Below, piece by piece: positions 43,382 to 52,643 of a DNA stretch of 64,000 nt. The position numbers and the translations under genes were made by a program. Position 1 is the first letter of the stretch. Every line of letters starts with the position of its first letter. The stretch lies in NCBI GenBank assembly GCA_949283695.1, contig CASDTX010000046.1, forward strand, positions 124,001 to 188,000. Direction: 5' to 3'. The notes under the pieces were generated by a model that did not search any database, had not been told where the DNA came from, and worked only from the letters and a program-made list of their open reading frames with translations. The DNA is from an uncultured Eubacteriales bacterium. GTDB taxonomy: Bacteria > Bacillota > Clostridia > Lachnospirales > Lachnospiraceae.

Positions 43382-46300
43382 TGCCAAGAGATTTAAGTAT
43401 TAAGAAAGTGCTGGTTATCGGTTCCGGTCCGATCGTTATCGGGCAGGCCGCGGAGTTTGACTATGCAGGAACACAGGCATGCCGTTCTCTGAAGGAGGAG
43501 GGCCTTGAAGTTGTATTATTGAACTCCAATCCGGCGACGATCATGACAGATAAAGACATCGCGGACCGGGTCTATATCGAGCCTCTGACTGTCGAAGTAG
43601 TGGAACAGCTGATTCTCAAAGAGAAGCCGGACAGTGTCCTTCCCACACTGGGCGGACAGGCAGGACTGAACCTTGCCATGGAGCTGGAAGAAGCGGGATT
43701 CTTGCGGGAGCATCATGTGCGGCTGATCGGAACCACGTCAGAAACGATCAAGAAGGCAGAAGACCGTCTGGAGTTCAAGGCGACGATGGAGAAGATCGGT
43801 GAGCCGGTAGCAGCTTCCCTTGTCGTAGAGAACGTGGAGGACGGACTTGCATTTGCGAATAAGATCGGCTACCCGGTCGTCCTGCGCCCTGCCTATACAC
43901 TGGGCGGCAGCGGCGGCGGCATCGCCAATAACTCTCAGCAGCTGGTGGAGATTCTGGAGAACGGCCTCAGACTCTCCCGTGTAGGCCAGGTGCTGGTAGA
44001 GCGGTGCATTGCGGGATGGAAAGAGATCGAGTATGAGGTGATGCGTGACAGCAAAGGCAACTGCATCACCGTATGTAATATGGAAAATATTGACCCTGTG
44101 GGTGTGCACACCGGCGACAGCATTGTTGTGGCTCCCTCTCAGACGCTGGGCGATAAAGAGTATCAGATGCTCCGTACGTCAGCGCTGAATATCATCAGCG
44201 AGCTGAACATTACAGGCGGATGCAACGTGCAGTATGCGCTGAATCCGGATTCCTTCGAGTACTGTGTAATCGAAGTAAATCCCCGTGTCAGCCGTTCTTC
44301 CGCACTGGCGTCCAAGGCGACCGGCTACCCGATCGCGAAGGTGGCCGCGAAGATCGCGCTGGGCTATACGCTGGATGAGATCAAGAATGCAATCACGAAG
44401 AAAACCTATGCCAGCTTCGAGCCCATGCTGGACTATGTTGTTGTCAAGCTGCCCCGGCTTCCCTTTGATAAGTTCATCAGCGCGAAGCGGACGCTGACTA
44501 CACAGATGAAGGCAACGGGAGAAGTGATGAGCATCTGCGATAACTTCGAGGGAGCACTGATGAAAGCCATCCGCTCTCTGGAGCAGCATGTGGACTGCCT
44601 GCTGTCTTATGATTTCAGCGGTCTTTCGAAGGAAGACCTGACAGAAGAACTGGCGATCGTGGATGATATGCGCATCTGGAGGATCGCAGAGGCGATTCGG
44701 AAAGGCATTGACTACGATACCATTTATAAAATCACGAAGATTGATCCCTGGTTCATCGACAAACTGGCGATCATCGTGGAGATGGAGAATGCCCTGAAGA
44801 CCCAGGAACTGACCCCTGAACTGCTGAAAGAAGCGAAGCGCATCGAGTTCCCGGACAACGTGATCGCGCGCCTGACCGGAAAGAGCGAGCGTGAGATCCA
44901 TGACATGCGCCATGCGAACGGCATTGTGGCCGCATACAAGATCGTGGATACCTGTGCCGCAGAGTTCGCGGCAGAGACTCCGTACTACTATTCCGTATAC
45001 GGAAGCGAGAATGAAGTAGAACAGACGACCGGCAAGAAAAAAGTCCTTGTCCTTGGCTCCGGTCCGATCCGGATCGGTCAGGGAATCGAGTTCGACTTCT
45101 GTTCCGTACACTGTACGTGGGCCTTCGCAAAAGAGGGATATGAGACGATCATCGTCAACAACAATCCGGAGACAGTCAGTACAGACTTCGACATCGCGGA
45201 TAAGCTGTATTTCGAGCCGCTGACGCCGGAAGACGTGGAGAGTATTGTAGATATTGAGAAGCCGGACGGCGCGGTGGTTCAGTTCGGCGGACAGACCGCC
45301 ATCAAGCTGACAGAGGCGCTGATGAAGATGGGCGTGCCGATCCTGGGAACATCTGCTGAGAATGTAGATAAGGCAGAGGACCGAGAGCTCTTCGACGAGA
45401 TTCTGGAAGAATGCCAGATCCCGCGTCCGACAGGAGGAACCGTATTTACCGCGGAGGAGGCGAAGGAAGTCGCCAACCGCTTAGGGTACCCCGTGCTGGT
45501 TCGTCCGTCCTACGTACTGGGCGGCCAGGGCATGCAGATCGCCATCAACGACAGCGACATCGATCAGTTCATCGGCATCATCAACCGGATCGCCCAGGAT
45601 CACCCGATCCTTGTAGATAAGTACCTGCAGGGCAAGGAGATCGAAGTGGACGCTGTATGCGACGGAACAGATATTCTGATACCGGGTATCATGGAGCATA
45701 TCGAACGTGCCGGAATCCATTCCGGCGACAGTATCTCTGTCTACCCGGCCCAGAGCCTGACAGAGGGCGCGAAGGCGAAGATCGCAGAGTACACAAGACG
45801 GCTCGCCAAATCCCTTCATGTGATCGGTATGATCAACATCCAGTTCATCGTGTGCGGCGATGAGGATGTGTACGTGATCGAGGTCAATCCGCGGTCCAGC
45901 CGTACTGTGCCGTATATCAGCAAGGTGACAGGAATTCCGATCGTGCCGCTGGCGACACAGGTTATCATCGGAAATAAGATCAAAGAACTGGGCTATACAC
46001 CGGGACTGCAGCCGGAGGCAGATTATGTGGCGGTTAAGATGCCGGTATTCTCCTTCGAGAAGATCCGCGGCGCGGATATCAGTCTGGGACCTGAGATGAA
46101 GTCCACGGGCGAGTGCCTGGGGATCGCAAAGACCTTTGACGAGGCCCTTTATAAAGCATTCCTCGGCGCAGGCATCAAGCTGCCGAAGTTCAAGAACATG
46201 ATCATGACGGTGCGCGACGAGGAGCATCCGGCCGCAGTGGAGATCGGACGCAGATTCGCGAATATCGGCTACCATATCTTCGCCACAAGCGGAACTGCGC

Positions 46301-46581
46301 GGGCACTGAATGAGGCAGGCGTGAAAGCAACTCCGGTCCGCAAGATCGAGCAGGAGTCTCCGAACCTTCTTGACTTGATCTTAGGACACAAGATCGACCT
46401 CGTTATCGATATTCCGGCACAGGGAGCAGATCATTCGAAAGATGGATTCGTGATCCGCAGAAATGCGATCGAGACAGGCGTCAATGTGCTGACCGCCATC
46501 GATACGGCAGAAGCTCTGATCACCAGCCTTGAAAATACAGATATAAAGAAACTGACACTGATCGATATCGCGACGGTATAG
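43381..46581 (+). CDS. carB: Carbamoyl-phosphate synthase, large subunit
   Basis: A 1066-aa protein with two homologous ATP-grasp halves: the first begins KKVLVIGSGPIVIGQAAEFDYAG and makes carboxyphosphate, the second begins KKVLVLGSGPIRIGQGIEFDF and phosphorylates carbamate. The C-terminal MGS-like allosteric domain (about 935-1066, FATSGTARALNEAG) binds effectors. Translation is coupled to carA by the TAATG overlap. A strong terminator follows. Confidence 0.98.
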   Translation: MPRDLSIKKVLVIGSGPIVIGQAAEFDYAGTQACRSLKEEGLEVVLLNSNPATIMTDKDIADRVYIEPLTVEVVEQLILKEKPDSVLPTLGGQAGLNLAMELEEAGFLREHHVRLIGTTSETIKKAEDRLEFKATMEKIGEPVAASLVVENVEDGLAFANKIGYPVVLRPAYTLGGSGGGIANNSQQLVEILENGLRLSRVGQVLVERCIAGWKEIEYEVMRDSKGNCITVCNMENIDPVGVHTGDSIVVAPSQTLGDKEYQMLRTSALNIISELNITGGCNVQYALNPDSFEYCVIEVNPRVSRSSALASKATGYPIAKVAAKIALGYTLDEIKNAITKKTYASFEPMLDYVVVKLPRLPFDKFISAKRTLTTQMKATGEVMSICDNFEGALMKAIRSLEQHVDCLLSYDFSGLSKEDLTEELAIVDDMRIWRIAEAIRKGIDYDTIYKITKIDPWFIDKLAIIVEMENALKTQELTPELLKEAKRIEFPDNVIARLTGKSEREIHDMRHANGIVAAYKIVDTCAAEFAAETPYYYSVYGSENEVEQTTGKKKVLVLGSGPIRIGQGIEFDFCSVHCTWAFAKEGYETIIVNNNPETVSTDFDIADKLYFEPLTPEDVESIVDIEKPDGAVVQFGGQTAIKLTEALMKMGVPILGTSAENVDKAEDRELFDEILEECQIPRPTGGTVFTAEEAKEVANRLGYPVLVRPSYVLGGQGMQIAINDSDIDQFIGIINRIAQDHPILVDKYLQGKEIEVDAVCDGTDILIPGIMEHIERAGIHSGDSISVYPAQSLTEGAKAKIAEYTRRLAKSLHVIGMINIQFIVCGDEDVYVIEVNPRSSRTVPYISKVTGIPIVPLATQVIIGNKIKELGYTPGLQPEADYVAVKMPVFSFEKIRGADISLGPEMKSTGECLGIAKTFDEALYKAFLGAGIKLPKFKNMIMTVRDEEHPAAVEIGRRFANIGYHIFATSGTARALNEAGVKATPVRKIEQESPNLLDLILGHKIDLVIDIPAQGADHSKDGFVIRRNAIETGVNVLTAIDTAEALITSLENTDIKKLTLIDIATV

Positions 46582-46593
46582 AAGAAATCATCC

Positions 46594-46637
46594 GCCGGGA
46601 ACGATGTATAGAAGGATACATCGTTCCCGGCTTTTTC
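46594..46637 (+). terminator. Terminator of carAB
   Basis: A 16-bp perfect stem (46594-46609 with 46616-46631), six-base loop, then TTTTTC. Confidence 0.95.
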
Positions 46638-46869
46638 TGGTGTCAGTGCATAAAGGCAGCCCAGGAGTCAGAATCTCTGTCAGATAGAAGTATAGGACGT
46701 TGACGGTTTCTATGGAGATTGGTCATTTTCTGGAATGGTATGAGGAAACCCATCCTGAATGGAAGGGTGAATGGAAGGGAACGGATCCAGACTATGACAA
46801 TTCTGCCGATTCCCCGCCGGAAACTGGCAGTTTCAGCTCTGCTTCTTCCACTATTTTGCAGCAGCCCCA

Positions 46870-46900
46870 TTGACATTTTCTTACAATTGGGTAATAATGT
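46870..46900 (+). promoter_or_regulatory. Promoter of the GntR gene
   Basis: TTGACA (46870-46875) with TAATAA at 16 bp (46892-46897) or TAATGT at 19 bp. The operator begins ten bases downstream, where bound repressor would block initiation. Confidence 0.55.
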
Positions 46901-46909
46901 AGAAAAGCT

Positions 46910-46942
46910 GTAATACAGCATACAAGCTGTATGCTGTATTAC
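46910..46942. promoter_or_regulatory. GntR operator, 33-bp palindrome
   Basis: Two perfect 15-bp arms (46910-46924 and 46928-46942) around AGC; the right arm reads TGTATGCTGTATTAC. It lies between the promoter and the gntR start. The same words TGTATGCT and AGCATACA recur at the promoter of the downstream transporter gene. Confidence 0.85.
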
Positions 46943-46962
46943 AAAACAGAAGGAGTAAGAAA

Positions 46963-47646
46963 ATGAGCATTAAACCAATTGAGAAAGTAGCGGTAGGCGA
47001 GCAGGTATACGATCAGCTGAAGAAGCTTTTGCTGGAAGGGGAGTGGGCGCCCGGAAGTAAGATTCCGTCGGAAAATGAGCTGGCGGACATGTTTCATGTC
47101 AGCAGAGTGACTGTGCGCCAGGCACTGCAGAAATTAAATGCCCTGGGACTTCTGGAGACTCGTCTGGGAGAGGGCTCGTTTGTGAAGACACTGGATGCCG
47201 GCGAGAATATGAACGCGCTGATCCCCACGGTTTATCTTGGGGAACAGTCGATTATGCAGGTGATCGAATTCCGTCAGATTATCGAGACAGAGTGCGCGAG
47301 ACTGGCGGCCCGGAGAGCGTCAGACGAAGATGTGAAAGAGCTGGAGAGACTTTGGGACAATATGAAGAAATGGGAGACCGAGAAGAATATCAAAGAATTC
47401 AGCAAGGCAGATCTGGACTTTCATTTCGAGGTTGCCAAGATTACCGGGAATGGACTGATTATTAAGACGAACAGTATCCTGCGGGATGTGCTGGAATGTT
47501 CGATGGACAAAGTGATCGAGAAGATGGGGTATGAGAGCGGTCTGTATTATCACGGAGAAATATTGAAAGCAATCGCAGATCACGACGAAGAAAAAGCGGC
47601 ACAGATGATGAAGGAACATATCGGACGGAACAAGGACTTTTTCTGA
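46963..47646 (+). CDS. GntR family transcriptional regulator, FadR/FCD subfamily
   Basis: A 227-aa repressor. The N-terminal winged helix (about 10-75) has the GntR signature GSKIPSENELADMFHVSRVTVRQAL and LGLLETRLGEGSFVK. The C-terminal FCD domain (about 90-215) is helical with the ligand/metal residues expected in DLDFHFEVAKITGN and in YYHGEILKAIADHD. FCD regulators usually bind sugar acids or carboxylates, which fits the dehydratase and GarR-like genes it precedes. It likely represses itself and the long operon downstream. Confidence 0.93.
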   Translation: MSIKPIEKVAVGEQVYDQLKKLLLEGEWAPGSKIPSENELADMFHVSRVTVRQALQKLNALGLLETRLGEGSFVKTLDAGENMNALIPTVYLGEQSIMQVIEFRQIIETECARLAARRASDEDVKELERLWDNMKKWETEKNIKEFSKADLDFHFEVAKITGNGLIIKTNSILRDVLECSMDKVIEKMGYESGLYYHGEILKAIADHDEEKAAQMMKEHIGRNKDFF

Positions 47647-47713
47647 TGGTGTCAATAAACGGGTCCCGAATTTGGTAAAATTACATAAAAATCTGCTTTT
47701 AGAATACATGATG

Positions 47714-47742
47714 TTGACAAAAACAGCAGTGTATGCTATTTT
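47714..47742 (+). promoter_or_regulatory. Promoter of the sugar ABC and catabolic operon
   Basis: TTGACA (47714-47719), 17-bp spacer, TATTTT (47737-47742). The start codon of the binding protein is 62 bases downstream. Confidence 0.8.
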
Positions 47743-47776
47743 ATACTCATACCTGTAATACAAGCGACAGCATACA
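47730..47776 (+). promoter_or_regulatory. Second GntR operator overlapping the -10 box
   Basis: TGTATGCT (47730-47737) and AGCATACA (47769-47776) are exact copies of the ends of the gntR palindrome, here 31 bases apart; TGTATGCTATTTTA matches 12 of 14 bases of the operator half, and TAATACA at 47756 is a further partial half-site. The first half-site covers the -10 box. Confidence 0.7.
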
Positions 47777-47803
47777 ACACATAACATGCAGAAGGAGGAA
47801 CGT

Positions 47804-49108
47804 ATGAAGAAGAGAAACAGATTTTTAGGACTCATGTTGACAGGAGCGATGGTCGCCGGATGCCTTGCGGGATGTTCGGGCGGCGACAAGGATCAGACAA
47901 CAGACGAAAACAGGGGAACGATTGAAAACCCGGAAGAGATCACTGCAGAGCTGACCCTGTGGGATGCGAGCTGGAACGAAAACATCACTCCGGGGCTGAT
48001 CGAGAAATTCAATGAGCAGTACCCGGGAATCAAAGTGAATGTAGAATATTTCCCGAGCGACGGCATGTCAGACAAATATCTGACAGCTCTGACCAACGGC
48101 GGAAGCAGCGGCCCGGATCTGGTGAGCGTGAACAATGAATGGATTTCCACGTTTGTGGCCGGCGGCGGTTTGATGAACATGGACGACTACATTGAAGCCA
48201 ACGACTATGATATGTCCGATTTCTATGACGGAGCCCTGGATGGGATAACGATCAACGGTTCTGTCTACGCACTCCCCTACAGAGCGGAGACCCACGGATT
48301 GTTCTATAACGCGGATATGTTCCAGGAAGCAGGCTATGATGCTGTGCCGGAGACTTGGGAAGAGTTCCTTGGCGCTGCAGTGAAGATCACAGAGGACAGC
48401 GGCGGAGAAGTAAAGGGAATCGCAGTTCCCGGAGGCGAATGGGGCAACACGACGTATCAGCTGATCAACATGATTTTATGCGCTGACGGGGACATCCTGA
48501 ATGAGGACAACACAGAGTGTGTTCTGGATTCGGAAGAGGCAATCAAGGCGGCAGAGTATTTTGTGGATTTAAGTGTGGAGCATCAGGTAGTTCCAGACAG
48601 CATTTTGGAGAATGACAACGCAGCGGGACGTACCTTATTCGCAGAAGAGAAGGTGGCTTCGTTCATGACAGGAGCCTACGATATCGCCACAATTCAGGAT
48701 CTGAACCCGGACTTAAATATGGGTACAGCCATGGTTCCGGTGTTTGACGGTGCAGACAGACATATCATTTTCGCAGGATGGAGCACCGCGGTTTCCGCAC
48801 ACACGGAAGAACCGGACGCCGCATGGCTGCTGGCGGAGTTCCTTGCGCAGCCGGAGAACTCGGTGGAGTATTCTACGACATTCTCGGCGAGAAAATCTAT
48901 GGCTGACGATGAGAAATACACAGGAGATCCGCTGCTTTCAAGCCTGGCAGAATCTCTTCAGTATGGGGAGCCGCTGCCGGTTATCCCGGAGATCACACAG
49001 ATCCGGCAGACATTATACGAATACATCCAGCTTGCACTTTCCGGTGAGATGACTGCTGAGGAAGCGATGACACAGACTACAGAAGAAGTAAATGATCTGC
49101 TGCAGTAG
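47804..49108 (+). CDS. Sugar ABC transporter substrate-binding lipoprotein
   Basis: A 434-aa extracellular solute-binding protein of the carbohydrate (family 1, MalE/UgpB) type. A lipoprotein signal peptide ends in the lipobox LAGC, followed by a Gly/Ser/Asp-rich tether. Typical binding-protein sequences are LTLWDASWNENITPGLIEKFNEQYPGI and PYRAETHGLFYNADMFQEAG. It is the first gene of the operon, with AGAAGGAGG before the ATG at 47804. Ligand unknown; from the operon it is a glycoside or sugar acid derivative. Confidence 0.92.
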   Translation: MKKRNRFLGLMLTGAMVAGCLAGCSGGDKDQTTDENRGTIENPEEITAELTLWDASWNENITPGLIEKFNEQYPGIKVNVEYFPSDGMSDKYLTALTNGGSSGPDLVSVNNEWISTFVAGGGLMNMDDYIEANDYDMSDFYDGALDGITINGSVYALPYRAETHGLFYNADMFQEAGYDAVPETWEEFLGAAVKITEDSGGEVKGIAVPGGEWGNTTYQLINMILCADGDILNEDNTECVLDSEEAIKAAEYFVDLSVEHQVVPDSILENDNAAGRTLFAEEKVASFMTGAYDIATIQDLNPDLNMGTAMVPVFDGADRHIIFAGWSTAVSAHTEEPDAAWLLAEFLAQPENSVEYSTTFSARKSMADDEKYTGDPLLSSLAESLQYGEPLPVIPEITQIRQTLYEYIQLALSGEMTAEEAMTQTTEEVNDLLQ

Positions 49109-49131
49109 CCCTTTATAAACAGGTATGACTG

Positions 49132-49178
49132 AGGGAGTGTCAGGGGTGAGAGGGATCTCGCTGCGGGGCACTCCCCCT
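49132..49178 (+). terminator. Hairpin between the binding-protein and permease genes
   Basis: AGGGAGTG (49132-49139) pairs with CACTCCCCCT (49169-49178) with a bulge, enclosing a GC-rich loop. There is no T-run. Such hairpins often stabilise the mRNA of the binding protein so that it is made in excess over the permeases. Confidence 0.4.
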
Positions 49179-49227
49179 GTTCGTTAGGAAAGAGTGTTTT
49201 GGATCAGAATCGATGGAGAAGGTAAGG

Positions 49228-50121
49228 ATGAAAGGAAGACGAAAACAACATACATTCAAAAACAGCGGAGCAATATTTATCCTGCCGGCATTTCTTGTGG
49301 TAGCCTTGGTGATGTTTTTCCCATTGCTGTATAATATTGCCTTAAGTTTTTTCGAGAAAACAATATACAACGCGGACTGGAAGTTCGTAGGAATCGAACA
49401 GTATATCGATCTTCTTACGTCCGGCAAATTCCTGAACGCGCTGAAAAATACGGTGGTATGGACATTCTTCAGTGTGGTGTTCCAGTTTGTGATCGGATTT
49501 CTTGTTGCACTCGTGCTGGCCCAGGAACGGGTGAAGCTGAGAGGAATCTGGAGATGCCTGATTATGCTTCCCTGGGTACTTCCTTCCATCATTGGAAGTA
49601 TGGTATGGAGGTGGATGTACCACTCAGATTTTGGAATTCTGAATGATATTCTGATGAAACTGGGGATCATCAATGAAGCGATTCCCTGGCTGGGAAGCAA
49701 GGAGTTCGCTTTGATATCAGCGATCATTGTGAATGTCTGGAAGATGTTCCCGCTGGTACTGCTGTACATAGAGGCAGCTCTGCAGTCTGTCCCCAAGAGT
49801 CTTCAGGACGCGGCAGTGGTGGACGGCGCCAATGCATTCCACTGTTTCCGGGTGGTGACATGGCCCCACATCGCTCCTACCTGCAAGACGGTGGTACTTC
49901 TGCTTTCTATCTGGACACTGAATGCATTTACCTTTATCTATGTCCTGACAGGAGGAGGACCGGGGACGTCATCCCAGGTACTGTCTCTGTTTATCTACCG
50001 GGAAGCATTCCAGAACTTCAATTATGGAAGCGCGGCGGCTGCAAGCACGATCCTGTTTATCATCGTCGCAGTGTTCAGCAGCATTTATATCAAACTGTCA
50101 ACAGGAGGTGAGGACCAGTGA
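49228..50121 (+). CDS. Sugar ABC transporter permease, MalF/UgpA type
   Basis: A 297-aa membrane protein with six transmembrane segments and the EAA loop DAAVVDGANAFHCFRVVTWPHIAP that contacts the ATPase. The ATG at 49228 (MKGRRKQHTFKNSG) has GGAGAAGG at a proper distance; the ATG 15 bases earlier does not. Its stop overlaps the GTG of the next permease. No ATPase gene lies in the cluster, so a shared MsiK/UgpC-type ATPase elsewhere is presumed. Confidence 0.93.
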   Translation: MKGRRKQHTFKNSGAIFILPAFLVVALVMFFPLLYNIALSFFEKTIYNADWKFVGIEQYIDLLTSGKFLNALKNTVVWTFFSVVFQFVIGFLVALVLAQERVKLRGIWRCLIMLPWVLPSIIGSMVWRWMYHSDFGILNDILMKLGIINEAIPWLGSKEFALISAIIVNVWKMFPLVLLYIEAALQSVPKSLQDAAVVDGANAFHCFRVVTWPHIAPTCKTVVLLLSIWTLNAFTFIYVLTGGGPGTSSQVLSLFIYREAFQNFNYGSAAAASTILFIIVAVFSSIYIKLSTGGEDQ

Positions 50122-50960
50122 TCAAGAACAGGCATACAGAGAAAATCAAAGTGGCGGCAACCCATCTGTTTCTGCTGGCTGTCGTAATCATTGCCATATT
50201 CCCGATCCTGTGGATGTTTGACTCTTCTCTGAAAGGGGAGTCTGAGATCTACTCCTCTTCGCCCACATTTTGGATCGAGAGCCCCACGTTCGAGAATTAT
50301 ATCCGGGTCATCTTTGACAGCGGGATCCCAAGAGCCTTTCTGAACAGTCTGATCATATCGGTTACAGCGACTTCCATCACAGTGGTTCTTGGCTGCCTCG
50401 CAGGCTATGGATTCTCGCGATACCGGTTCCGGGCAAGGAAAGCCTTATATGTGGGGCTGCTGTACGGCCAGATGATGCCCGCGGTGGTATTGATTATTCC
50501 GATCTATCTTGTATTTACGAAGATCGGGCTGATGGATTCCTATTTTTCCCTGATTCTGCCGGATGTGGCGATCACGGTTCCGCTGGCGACACTGATGCTG
50601 AAGAGCTTCTTCGACGGCGTATCCGTGGAGCTGGAGGATGCGGCCAGGATCGACGGGGCCAGCAAGCTGGGGATCCTGTGCAGAATCATCGTGCCCATCG
50701 CCAAGCCGGGACTGGTTTCCGTGGCGATCTACACATTCCTGACCACATGGGAAGAGTTCCTGTTTGCACTGAACCTGACGAATTCAGCGTCGATCCGGAC
50801 ACTGCCGATCGCGATCAATATGTTCAAGGGTGAGTTCGTCATTGACTGGGGCGCGATTATGGCGTCAGGCGCGGTGATTTCCCTGCCGGTAATCCTGCTG
50901 TTTGTACTGTGCAATAAGGTATTTGTGAAGGGATTATCAGAAGGCGGAGTGAAAGGATAG
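50118..50960 (+). CDS. Sugar ABC transporter permease, MalG/UgpE type
   Basis: A 280-aa partner permease with six membrane segments and the EAA loop ELEDAARIDGASKLGILCRIIVP region. It starts with GTG four bases before the end of the preceding gene, behind AGGAGGTGAGG, which indicates coupled translation. Together with the preceding permease it forms the channel for the lipoprotein-delivered ligand. Confidence 0.93.
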   Translation: MIKNRHTEKIKVAATHLFLLAVVIIAIFPILWMFDSSLKGESEIYSSSPTFWIESPTFENYIRVIFDSGIPRAFLNSLIISVTATSITVVLGCLAGYGFSRYRFRARKALYVGLLYGQMMPAVVLIIPIYLVFTKIGLMDSYFSLILPDVAITVPLATLMLKSFFDGVSVELEDAARIDGASKLGILCRIIVPIAKPGLVSVAIYTFLTTWEEFLFALNLTNSASIRTLPIAINMFKGEFVIDWGAIMASGAVISLPVILLFVLCNKVFVKGLSEGGVKG

Positions 50961-50993
50961 AAAGAAAATATAAGATCAAGGAGGATGAAGAAG

Positions 50994-51422
50994 ATGATAG
51001 TGAAAGGACTGGCACACACAGCGTTAAATGTTTCAGACATGGAGAAATCGATCCGGTTTTACTGTGATGTTCTGGGATTTGAGAAGGCGTTCGAGATGGA
51101 GAACCCGGAGACAAAGGAACCATGGATTGTATACCTCTATGCAGGCGGAGGACAGTTCATCGAGCTCTTCTACGGAGGGGTGAATTATACGGAGTACAGC
51201 AATGATAATATCGGATTTTCCCACCTGTGCTTTGAAGTCTCGGATATCCAGGCGATCGCGGATCAGATCACGGGGGCAGGCTGTGAGCTGGACCGCCCGG
51301 TCAAGTTCGGGATCGACAGCAACTGGCAGTGCTGGGTAAGAGATCCGGACCGCAACCGGATCGAACTGATGCAGGTCGGGGAAGAGTCCCCCCAGGCCAG
51401 ATTCCTCAAAGAGAGAAAGTAG
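50994..51422 (+). CDS. VOC family protein 1 (complete metal site)
   Basis: A 142-aa vicinal oxygen chelate fold protein of the glyoxalase/methylmalonyl-CoA epimerase type. Four candidate metal ligands can be aligned: His8 (AHTALNV), Glu in FIELFYGG, His in FSHLCFEV and Glu in NRIELMQV. Members isomerise or cleave substrates through an enediolate. AGGAGG is directly against the ATG at 50985 but nine bases from the ATG at 50994, which is therefore chosen. First of three VOC genes in the operon. Confidence 0.85.
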   Translation: MIVKGLAHTALNVSDMEKSIRFYCDVLGFEKAFEMENPETKEPWIVYLYAGGGQFIELFYGGVNYTEYSNDNIGFSHLCFEVSDIQAIADQITGAGCELDRPVKFGIDSNWQCWVRDPDRNRIELMQVGEESPQARFLKERK

Positions 51423-51430
51423 GTGCGGGT

Positions 51431-51907
51431 ATGTGCGAGAATAAGCTGTCCAGCAGCTTCGTGGTGAAGATCGGAATCGTGGTCAACGATATTGAGCAGA
51501 CCGCGGAGCGCTATAACCGGCTGTTCGCTCTGGGGAAAGAAGCGGCCGTGCGGTACCCGGATCCGAACAAGAAGCCGGCAGAAGGAGCCTATAAGAGATA
51601 CCACGGCGAGGAAGTTCATCCCAAGCTGAAATCCTGTATCGTGGATCTCAGCCCGGTCTACCTGGAGATCCTGGAACCGGCGGACGAAGAGAAAAGCCCG
51701 TGGAGAACCTACCTGGAAACATACGGACCGGGTGTGTGCTTCCTCTCTTTTTACATCGACGGATTCGAGCAGCATATTGATCTGATGGAGAAGGGCGGAT
51801 ATCCGATGAGCTTTGTCGAAGAGAAGATGTTCGAAAGATATGCCTACTTTGACACCCAGGAACAACTTGGCGTGACCATAGAATTAAAGGAACGAAAGAG
51901 CAGATAA
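51431..51907 (+). CDS. VOC family protein 2 (metal ligands lost)
   Basis: A 158-aa VOC-fold protein starting MCENKLSSSFVVKIGIVV, eight bases after VOC 1. Compared with its two siblings, the first histidine is Lys13 (VVKIGIVV) and the second histidine is replaced in CFLSFYIDG, while the glutamates in YLEILEPA and VTIELKE remain. It is thus unlikely to bind metal in the usual way and may be a structural partner of VOC 1 or 3 or a binding protein. The open frame extends upstream within VOC 1 without a start signal. Confidence 0.8.
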   Translation: MCENKLSSSFVVKIGIVVNDIEQTAERYNRLFALGKEAAVRYPDPNKKPAEGAYKRYHGEEVHPKLKSCIVDLSPVYLEILEPADEEKSPWRTYLETYGPGVCFLSFYIDGFEQHIDLMEKGGYPMSFVEEKMFERYAYFDTQEQLGVTIELKERKSR

Positions 51908-51931
51908 AGGGAAGAGAGAGGAAGGATTCAT

Positions 51932-52633
51932 TTGAATATCATCATCACAGGCGCCGGCGGGGGACTGGGGTGCTATCTCGCATCAGCGGCGCTGAACAGA
52001 GGGCATAAAGTGTATGCGGCAGTCCACTCATCCAAAAGGATTTCCCCTATGATGGTTGAACTGAAGAAGGCGTACGGGGACAGACTGTCTGTGCTGGAAA
52101 TGGATGTCTCGAAAGCTGACAGCATACGGAAAGCGGCACACCGGATGGAGCAGAAGGGCGTCGTGCTCGACGGGATTATCAACAATGCAGCGATTATGAC
52201 CGAGCGGGAGAAAACCATCGAAGATCTGAACATCGACGAAGTGCTGCGGTCCTTTGAAGTCAATACGGTCGGGCCGATGCGCGTGGTCCAGGAACTGCTG
52301 CCCCTGCTGTATCAGGGGGAGCGGCAGTCCATCATTAACATTTCTTCCGAGGCGGGGACCATCATCAATGCATTCCCCACCAACTATGCCTACAGTATGT
52401 CGAAGGCCGCGTTAAATATGTTCTCAGAACGTCTGCGGGAGTTCCTCCGGGAGAAGGAGATTCAGGTGTATGCGGTGCACCCGGGATGGATGCGCACGAA
52501 CATGGGTGGGACGGACGCACCGGCTGACCCGGCAGACATCGCTGCCGGCATACTGGATATTATGGAGCGGAAGAAGATCATCTATTCCAAGATCGCGTTC
52601 ATTGATGCGACCGGGCGGCCTATGCCCTTATAG
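51932..52633 (+). CDS. Short-chain dehydrogenase/reductase 1
   Basis: A 233-aa SDR. The dinucleotide motif is TGAGGGLG near the N-terminus, with NNAA in the middle and the catalytic YxxxK as YSMSK. A TTG codon at 51932 is the start, with GAGAGGAAGG upstream. It oxidises or reduces an alcohol on a still unknown substrate. Placed between VOC 2 and VOC 3, so it probably handles the same intermediate. Confidence 0.87.
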   Translation: MNIIITGAGGGLGCYLASAALNRGHKVYAAVHSSKRISPMMVELKKAYGDRLSVLEMDVSKADSIRKAAHRMEQKGVVLDGIINNAAIMTEREKTIEDLNIDEVLRSFEVNTVGPMRVVQELLPLLYQGERQSIINISSEAGTIINAFPTNYAYSMSKAALNMFSERLREFLREKEIQVYAVHPGWMRTNMGGTDAPADPADIAAGILDIMERKKIIYSKIAFIDATGRPMPL

Positions 52634-52643
52634 GAGGAAAGAT

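Larger units (their letters stand above)
46582..46962 (+). other. Intergenic region before the GntR gene
   Basis: 381 bases with the carB terminator, then about 230 bases in which I see no supported gene (a 64-codon open frame at 46719 has no binding site and no family resemblance), then the gntR promoter and its palindromic operator. Confidence 0.6.

Noticed and set aside
46719-46913. 64-codon open frame in the gap before gntR
   Set aside because: No ribosome binding site, no recognisable motif, and its end runs into the gntR promoter region.
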